Assembly (NCBI GenBank): GCA_012845835.1 | Contig: JABAKD010000021.1 | Coordinates: 11,960,795 to 12,024,794, forward strand | Direction: 5' to 3' | Origin: Undaria pinnatifida | Taxonomy: Eukaryota; Sar; Phaeophyceae; Laminariales; Alariaceae | DNA length: 64,000 nucleotides | Shown: positions 56,945-64,000 of the stretch, in pieces | Layout: each line of letters opens with the position of its first letter | Position numbering within the stretch: the first letter of the stretch is position 1 | Made by a program: the position numbers and the translations under genes | Notes under the pieces: generated by a model | What the model saw: only the letters and a program-made list of their open reading frames with translations | Told to the model about the DNA's origin: nothing | Databases searched by the model: none

Positions 56945-57415
56945 GTGGTACATTATATTATAAAAAATGAAAATACACTCCAGCTAGCTGTGAGATCATA
57001 TTTGCAAGCTGTGGGTGATACTCCGATCGGGCGCATTACTGGGTGTGTGTGTCCTCGTTAGGGTTATAGGTCGGCGACTCCCCTTGAAACTACAGTGTAG
57101 CTATCAGGGTCAACAGGGTGATGCTAGTCAGTCTGTGCGCGGAAACTACGAAACCCGTTTTTGAGGGGGGAAAGGTCTGATAGTTGTGGAAGGAAATGCA
57201 TCAGTTTCTCAGGTGTATGCTGCAAATCGTACAGCCAATGAGGAGAGGCGGATTGTTCGAAAGGGTGTGGGGGGGGGGGGGTCGGGGTAAGGGGGAGGGG
57301 GGAAGGGGATTTCCAACAGCTTTAGGTGGCATAGATGTAGGGACTTACTATACACGTGTTGCAAGGTCTAGGATTGGTAGGGAAGGAGGAGGCGTTTAGG
57401 AAGGGGGGGGGGGGT
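56945..57415 (-). repeat. Modular poly-C/G dispersed repeat
   Basis: The minus-strand tail (A/T-rich end, ACACTCCAGCTAGCTGTGAG, TTTGCAAGCTG) is followed by one A module (CAGGGTCAACAGGGTG, GGAAACTACGAAACCCG, GAAATGCATCAGTTTCTCAG), G tracts and part of a B module (TTTAGGTGGCATAGATG, AAGGTCTAGG). Confidence 0.87.
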
Positions 57416-57704
57416 TCCAATAGATCACATGTAATAATATCGCATATATATGACATCGCATACCCACCTCGCCTGATGGTGTATTTGTAAGATGTATCTC
57501 TGTTTTAAAATAGACGACCGCAGAGCCCCACATCGGCAAGGTAAAAATCATGGGCGTGAAATCGTACATTTGCGACAATAACAATTTGAAAAGGAAGCAC
57601 AGCCAGATGTGTTAAAATTGCGGTAAACCACCTTACCAACCCATTACGTAGGGTATTTTGTTCATACCGTCTGCACGTTCGCCTCCCAACCTATTCCAAG
57701 CGAA

Positions 57705-58048
57705 GATGACTTACTGAGGTAACGCAATTGAGCGCGTGTATACCAAGTATGACTAACGAGGTAACGTAATTGAGCGCGTGTATTCCAAGCGTGTTCCTTC
57801 AAAACACTGACGACTCGCATTTCTCCCTCTAGTGCTCGATGGCGGAGACAGTGCATGCCCACATCACCTCGCATGTTGTATTTGGCAATACGTATCTCTT
57901 TCGTATAATTAGCGATGTCAGAAAATAATGGTAACTATATGATGGTGGTTACAAACAGTGCATGACCACATCACCTCGCCTGTTGTATTTGGCAATACGT
58001 ATCTCTTTCTTATAATTATTAGCGATGTCAGAAAATAATGGTAACTAC
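57705..58048 (+). repeat. Two local tandem duplications
   Basis: A ~43 bp unit (GAGGTAACG(C/T)AATTGAGCGC) occurs twice at 57705-57789. A ~107 bp period unit (ACAGTGCATG, CACATCACCTCGC, TGTTGTATTTGGCAATACGT, GATGTCAGAAAATAATGG) occurs at 57848-57938 and 57955-58048 with near identity. A weaker third relative lies near 57448-57500. Confidence 0.88.
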
Positions 58049-58194
58049 AAATATTCTATAAAATAATCTAGCTTTCGATCCGTGTACAAGAACAAATTAT
58101 GAAGATTTAACACGTTATTAACTACACTTAAACGCTGGGTTGCATACTGCATCTGACATCAAACCTTCTAGATAGAATAGTAAACATTACCAGG

Positions 58195-59650
58195 CAGATG
58201 ATACGCACATATTGAAATGTCCCGACCCCCCTCCCCTCCCCCTCCCCCGATCCCTCTTGTTCAAAAACCCCTCACCCCTTTCCCCCCCCCCCCCCCTCCC
58301 TCCCCCGATCCCCCCCCCCCCCCGCTTTCCGCCTAGTTTGTCCAAACGCCCCACTCATAATCGAAATCGGCCAGAGTAATAAACACCTATACGCAGTTGA
58401 TAGCACGTCATTATCTTTCTAACCATCCATGACGTAGTTTTCATTCTTTCCCCCCACCCCCCTCAGCCCCCTCTTCCAACGCCCCCTCTTTTCCAACCAC
58501 CCGCACGATCGCCTAGACCTAGCACCATGCGTATAACAAGCCCCTACACATATTTGATCTCACAGTCGGAGTGTATTTGAATATTATTTGTGACATAAAC
58601 CTCCTAACCCCCCCCCCCCTTCTAGCTCTCCCTTGCTAAAACGCCCCACCTAATATCGAAATCCGTCAGATAAATAAACACTTCATGCACTGGATATCAG
58701 CTCATCATCTTTCTAGAGCCATCCATGCCGCTGATTTCCCCCCACCCCACCCCGCCCCGAACGCCCCCTTCTTCCCCACCACCCGCACCATCGCCTAGAG
58801 ACCTAGCACCACACGTATAACAAACCCCTCACCTAAAACCCTTCCTTCCCCCCCCCCACGCCCCCTCCACCCCTTCCCCCCCCACGCCCCCACCCCCCAC
58901 CTCCCCAACCCCCCCCACCCCATCCCACCCCCACCCCCTCGAACACTCCGCCCTCTCTCTACTCACTGATTGTAAAACTTACCCCAGGATATACATGATG
59001 AACTGATGCATTCTTTCCAAAAGCGTCACTTTTATCCCCTCAAAATAATGTATAGTTGCCACGCACAGATTGAGCTGCCCCACACGCCCCATCCCCGCCC
59101 CAACCCCTCCCCCCATGATAAACCGGTGCATTTATTTTTATTTTTTTTTGTTTTTTATTTCATTTTTTTTTCTCAAAAACGTCAGATTTATCCCCTTACA
59201 AGGATTTATAGCTTCCACGCACAAATTTCCCGCCCGTCTGCCCCCCCCACCCCCCTTCCCCCCCCACCTCCAACCCCGCTCGCTTTTGATCATAACCAGG
59301 CCCCCACGTCCTTCAAAACTCCGCCCCCCCCTCACCGGTTATTCGACTTACAGGATTCACTCGATAAACGGATACATTTCCCTCCACAGCTGTCAGATTT
59401 GGTCCCCCTCAGAAACGGCTTTTATAGTTTCCGCGCACAGACTGACTAACATCACCCTGTTCACCCGGATAGCTACACTGTAGTTGTAAGGGAAGTCGCC
59501 GACCAATATCCTTAATGAGGACACACAACTCGTAATACGCGCGATCGGAGTATCACACACACCTTGCAAGGACGAGTTTCGACGAAATCTTCGATCTCAC
59601 AGCTAGCTGGAGTGTATTTTCATTTTTTATAATATATATATAACATGATA
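58195..59650 (+). repeat. Modular poly-C dispersed repeat, long copy
   Basis: It is collinear with 22230-23690 over almost its whole length: two B modules, three A modules and the tail. Differences are mostly C-tract lengths, plus a T-rich insertion around 59132-59170 inside one A module. A GCTAGCTG duplication in the tail is shared with the 56.9 kb copy. Confidence 0.9.
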
Positions 59651-61197
59651 TTTCATATTATACCTTACATTCCATAGCGATATACATTACGTCCGAAAGT
59701 GACCGTGAGATGGACATGACATGAAAATATCACATTAGACTAGACTATATCACAGCCATATTATGTTAGGGGGTATGTATCAACATCATATACCCCCCTG
59801 GACTTTACTGTATACCAGGCTTTAGTATGGAGTTCCAAACCATCGCGATTAAAATGCGTTTTTCTGCGGATTCACACGGAAACTCTGCTGGAGCGACTAC
59901 GCTTCGCTATTCGAAACACACGTTCTTGCACAACAGCAATTGAATGCTCCGTGCTCGACGTCAACGATCGCGATGCTGGAAGGGACGTTAGTAGGCACTT
60001 ATCTTGTGGCAGCGGGTTTAGTATTTTGCGTTGTGTTTTTGGTTCAAGAACAAAGAATTTCACGCCGACGTTTACGTTATATTACATCGGGATTAGACTG
60101 TAGACTACCAACTGCAGATCGTTCGTGTCGTACACATTTCGTCCATGTCGGCTATTCCAAAACTTTTCGATGAAACGACGAACGATGTCATCGTCGTTTG
60201 GTGAATCTAAATCGTCTTGCGCCGTCATTCATGCGAACCTGTCTCACAAGTAAGTGTGTGGTTTTCACAACCTGCATAAAAGGTCGATCTCTTGAAAAAA
60301 AGCTCAGCGGGTACGCGTTTGCCTCCTCGACTCCCGCACAACGGTGATACCAGGACTGACATCTTGCAAATGGTCGCGTTCCGTCTGCTGCCTTGGTTGC
60401 GACACATTTACATGGCTAGAGGATTTATTGCAAAGGCATTCCTGAATAGCACGGGAATGCGTCAACCCAAGGAATTTTGGGGTTGCTAAACTTCTCACGC
60501 ACCCGGCGTAGTGCCTCTCGCAGTCGTGTACAGAGCCCCACCCCACTCGCATTCACGACCTGCGTCAAAACAGGCGTATAACCTGCTAGCACTGTACAGC
60601 CCTTGCTCAGTCTCTTGGATACCCTACACGGCTCCTAGGAAAACAGCTCGTGCACGTAGATGCATGAGATATACTTGGTATAGCTCCATCCACTGCTGGC
60701 TGGGGTTTTGAGTACCTCACGATATATCACCCCGCGCGATTGACCGCATTTATCCAAACGTTTCCCAGGAAAATATCGATAACGAATTCTCCCGACATTT
60801 ACGCCCGAAAAGTGCCACCAAATAGAAAACTGTCGAGATCGCGCAAGTGCCCGTCTCCACAAAACGATAGACGCTCGTATCACGAGGATGTTATCACGGG
60901 TGAACGCGAACGAATCAGTATTATTGTGGTTAGGTGCGAGCTCTAGCACCAGATCACCTTTTATGTCTTTTGTAGTTGGATCGAGATCGTGTACAACAGC
61001 CTTACGCAAAATCAAAACGAGGTCGACTCGTCGAAGCATAGCGGCGGCGACAAAGGCGAAAATTGGTGCATTCTTTCCTTGGGTCCCGACCGTATGCCGC
61101 GAGCGTCACAAACGACCATGGTGATGTACACGTACGTATATCGTTTCTTCTTGCGAACGAAACCACCCGCGCAGAAAGTATGTCCAACCACTAATTT
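59651..61197. other. Intergenic, no supported gene
   Basis: A GGGGGTATGT..ATATACCCCCC hairpin lies at 59770-59802. Near 60302, GCTCAGCGGGTA looks like a tRNA A box but no T arm follows. Open frames are short and unassigned. Confidence 0.4.
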
Positions 61198-61332
61198 GTG
61201 TTATAAGGCTTAGTTTGGGTATCCCCAGGAAATGAAACGGCTTGGATAATTGACAGGTCCGCCCGTTTATCCGGCCGACCTGACATCCCGTCGTTTCAGG
61301 GGGCGAGAGTGTTATAAGGCTTAGTTTGGGTA
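61198..61332 (+). repeat. Hairpin flanked by perfect 24 bp direct repeats
   Basis: GTGTTATAAGGCTTAGTTTG followed by GGTA occurs at 61198-61221 and again at 61309-61332. The 87 bp between them has nested imperfect inverted repeats (TGAAACGG against CCGTCGTTTCA, and TGACAGGTC against GACCTGACA). It could be a small foldback element or the footprint of a local duplication. Confidence 0.8.
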
Positions 61333-62503
61333 AGCTATCGGTTAACCTTTTGCAAGTGGTCAAATGGACTAATACCCCACTAGTCTAATACCTCAACATT
61401 TGCCTTACAGGGGCCATAGCAACGGTCACTTCGGAATGAAGAGTCAACCATGTCGACCTGGAAATTTCGTTACCTTGGGGGCAAGCTGTCTGTACCGCCT
61501 TGTCCGATTTCAAATTTTACACCGGAATGAGAACCATTGCGCTGACCACCTGTCTGTCCTGTCACCCAGTCGAACGCTGCCTCTGCGACGCGACTTGAAC
61601 GTCAGCTACAGCGTGCCGGTTCGCAAAATTTTACCTGTTCTTTGTGCCAAACATCGGATACCTTGAACGGCTGGAAGCCGGCTTGATAAGGAACACACCT
61701 TGGAAAAAAAGGCCAAGCAGCGGGTATTACATAACAAATGGAGTGGCTGTTGTGCCCATTTTGAAGGAAAGCATCTGCCACAAGTATGTTATTCTCGTGA
61801 GATTCCGCTTGGGCTAGCTTAGCCCTAGGTTGCATCAACCCTTACGTGAACTCTGCTCTGTCTGAAGATAGGTTCGATCTGCGGAAACAGAACTCACACG
61901 GCCAACGCGCCCCCAATGAACGACTAACGAACGCCTCTCGACGGGTCTGTTAGAGGGTCCTTTGTCAGCCTGCGGAGTGGGACTCCTTCAACGATGACCA
62001 CCCCGCACCGACACAATTCCGTTATTGCTCTAGATATAATTGCTTCAAAAGAAACACCCAGGTTTAACACGGCCTGAGGGCCCACCTACCGCCTCGTCGG
62101 ACGGAGCATGAAGACGTTTAGTGCGTAGAGCTGTTGCGACAGCTGGGACAAGCCCCGGCGTAAAAGAGGCCGTGATCACGGCAGCGTGTAGTCTGCTCAC
62201 CATCGAATCCCCATCGCGACATATGATACGAGTTCGTAGCGTAAGTTGGTGTGATTTCCTTGTGTAATTTATCATGAGGATACCAATTTCAAGACGAATC
62301 TATAGATGCATACGTACGATTCGTACGAGTGATTTTTTTTGTACTTTGTTCATCTGGAACAATCTCTGTTTTAATGCGTTGATCCAATGCCGCACGACCA
62401 CTACTACTGCGCTACTACTGATAATGCTAATATTTATAGTGTACGACTCACGTTTCGGACAGTTAGAGGCAAACAAAGCGGTTCTATGGCACCTCTGCCG
62501 TCC
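61333..62503. other. Intergenic, no supported gene
   Basis: Short frames only, with no feature recognised. Confidence 0.4.
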
Positions 62504-62840
62504 CATCGGGTCCCGTCCCGTCCGGTCGTAAAAAATTGTACTTATTGTCCCGCCCCGTCGTTAAAATATATATTTACCGTCCTGTCCCGTCGTAATAAAA
62601 TGCGTTTACCGTCCCGTCCCGTGGAGGGAAATATATTTACCGTCCCGTCCCGTCGTGAAAATCTACCAAGTTGAAATTTACAGTCCCGTTCCGTTGAAAC
62701 ATTGTACACCCACTGTCCCGTCCCGTCTCGTCAATGTATTGGGTCGTCATTTTTGCCCGTTCCGACCCGGCCGCGTCTTCAAATATTTTCCCGCCAAACA
62801 AGTCAAACCAGTCCCGTCTCGTCCCGTCCCGTCTCGAATA
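62504..62840 (+). repeat. GTCCCGTCCC minisatellite
   Basis: About eight irregular 30-45 bp units each start with (C)GTCCCGTCCCGT and continue into an A/T-rich part such as AAAATATATTTAC. The last part near 62810-62835 is a purer GTCCCGTCTC run. Confidence 0.88.
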
Positions 62841-62969
62841 CTAGATACCGTGATAAACCTTGATAAAAAATTATTCGTACATACAATCCCCGAAGTCTTC
62901 CTGCTGCCGCCTGCTATCGCTGAAACCTCTTATCTCTGTCACAGATGATGATCGCTATATTTATGGTAA

Positions 62970-63194
62970 ATGGGCCAGGCTCCCCTCGTCCACCCAGTTT
63001 CCGCCGATGCCTCCCCCTGGACCTCTAAAACCTCGGTACACCAGCCACGGAGGTCTAGCATGTACATTTCCCATACAGAGTCATCCCACGATAGCGGTGG
63101 AGCCGATTTTTATGAGCTCCTAAAATGTGAGGAGCGCAATGATATCAACATCACTCGAGACATGACTTCGAAGGCATTCGTTCGCGCAATCTGA
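62970..63194 (+). CDS. Small ORF, 74 residues, unknown
   Basis: An ATG preceded by an in-frame TAA opens 74 codons. The last 30 residues are acidic and then mixed (E-L-L-K-C-E-E-R region) and read like a protein end. A pyrimidine-rich TCTGTCACAG lies 25 bp upstream and could be a splice acceptor, making this a terminal exon. No domain is recognised, and a competing frame overlaps the first half. Confidence 0.2.
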   Translation: MGQAPLVHPVSADASPWTSKTSVHQPRRSSMYISHTESSHDSGGADFYELLKCEERNDINITRDMTSKAFVRAI

Positions 63195-64000
63195 CCAACA
63201 CCTCAAAGCTACAAGAAATGTATTCGTATAAATATCATACTACTAACGGTAGTTGTTCGCTTGAGGAGATCCAGCGGCCAGAACCTTTCGTGCCAAAAGG
63301 TCCAACTCCAACCGTGAAATGACTCGGAAAAATTATCAGCAACTTCTTTTCATACACCTATTCCTTGGTCCATGATGGAGTGTACGATATCTTCAGACAA
63401 ACGTAAGCATGGCTGTGACTAGCTATCAGCGCTGACACGCTGGACGTGAGTCAGAGCGTACATAATTCGAATACGCCAGTTTCAACGCTTCTTCTTCTGG
63501 CTGATTTACGCGTCGTCGCTCAAATCCCGTTAAGGAACGTCTACAACAACAGCCCACTGTGTTTGCCAGGGTGCGCATGCTGTGTGCAAAACTGGGTTTT
63601 GATAGATGCATCGCTGCTAAACCCCGTTAGGCTAGGCCTGGCCTATCGCAAACATCATGAACCTCTGCATCAAATGGCCAAACATTCGGAGAAATATGTC
63701 TTGGCTACGTCCTGTAACCGATGAATGATTGCTAGAAACTCCCCAAAAGGAAAATACACGTTAAGGACCCAGGCTACGGTAGGGGGGTCCCCTTTTGGGC
63801 CTTGTATTTCAGTGGCTAGGGATCACTCGCGCGAGTAGCCCCTTTGTTCTTATGCAATCTTACGTTTTCTTTACGTTTTACATTGACGAAATCAGTCCGC
63901 AATGCAAAGGTGATCTAAGCTGCGCCAAACCACGTGCCTAAACCATCTTCATCCGTAGGGTACAGAGCTACTCGTGCAAGTTGGCTCAAACACACCAGGG
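63195..64000. other. No recognisable gene
   Basis: A 92-codon + frame (63446-63724) and a 61-codon minus frame are open without recognisable content. Confidence 0.4.

Noticed and set aside
60295-60370. Possible tRNA gene at GCTCAGCGGGTA
   Set aside because: Only an A-box-like word is present. There is no T arm, no B box at the right distance and no acceptor stem.
1-64000. Endogenous phaeovirus insertion carrying the EsV-1-7 genes
   Set aside because: No capsid, polymerase, helicase or dense viral gene tiling is visible. EsV-1-7 genes are common host genes in brown algae.

Overview
The window reads as nuclear DNA from a large, repeat-rich, gene-poor stramenopile genome, most likely a brown alga (Phaeophyceae). 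The main evidence is three intact genes and one ruined gene for EsV-1-7 repeat proteins. This is the cysteine-rich family (C-X4-C-X16-C-X2-H-X12) that includes the Ectocarpus developmental regulator IMMEDIATE UPRIGHT and the EsV-1-7 protein of the Ectocarpus phaeovirus, and it is strongly expanded in brown algae. Nothing suggests a bacterial, organellar or free viral genome: there are no operons and no dense ORF tiling, while homopolymer C/G tracts, AGC triplet repeats, minisatellites and mobile-element debris are abundant. I could not place the species.

Layout. 0-9.4 kb: part of a poly-C/G modular repeat, a tandem duplication with splice-site-like edges, a CAG/CAA tract and otherwise unassigned DNA. 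9.4-15.0 kb: two intronless EsV-1-7 genes facing tail to tail (14+2 and 9+2 repeats). 15-17.4 kb: open frames of unknown nature and a 3 x 122 bp tandem repeat. 17.6-28 kb: one unassigned 190-codon ORF, several copies of the poly-C/G modular repeat, and an old segmental duplication (19.3-20.6 kb against 26.4-27.9 kb). 28.0-30.4 kb: a SINE-like unit with a poly(A) tail, then a palindrome-rich minisatellite split by about 0.9 kb of DNA carrying a broken coding remnant. 31-45 kb: small TA-flanked inverted-repeat elements (MITEs), triplet-repeat modules, decayed open frames and the third EsV-1-7 gene (6+2 repeats). 45.0-47.2 kb: about ten tandem copies of a ~220 bp unit that can form two hairpins with the same loop. 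49-53 kb: coding-like but broken frames, then the EsV-1-7 pseudogene. 53-64 kb: two more modular-repeat copies, a hairpin between 24 bp direct repeats, and a GTCCC minisatellite.

The three intact EsV-1-7 proteins share one design: a start methionine 2 residues before the first cysteine, a variable number of canonical repeats, two divergent 'cap' repeats containing tryptophan, and a conserved short C-terminal tail. The pseudogene keeps the remains of the same cap. The cluster therefore looks like one lineage of paralogues that differ by repeat number. Apart from these four loci, no protein-coding call here is strong. Coding-like fragments elsewhere are reported at low confidence and without a function.
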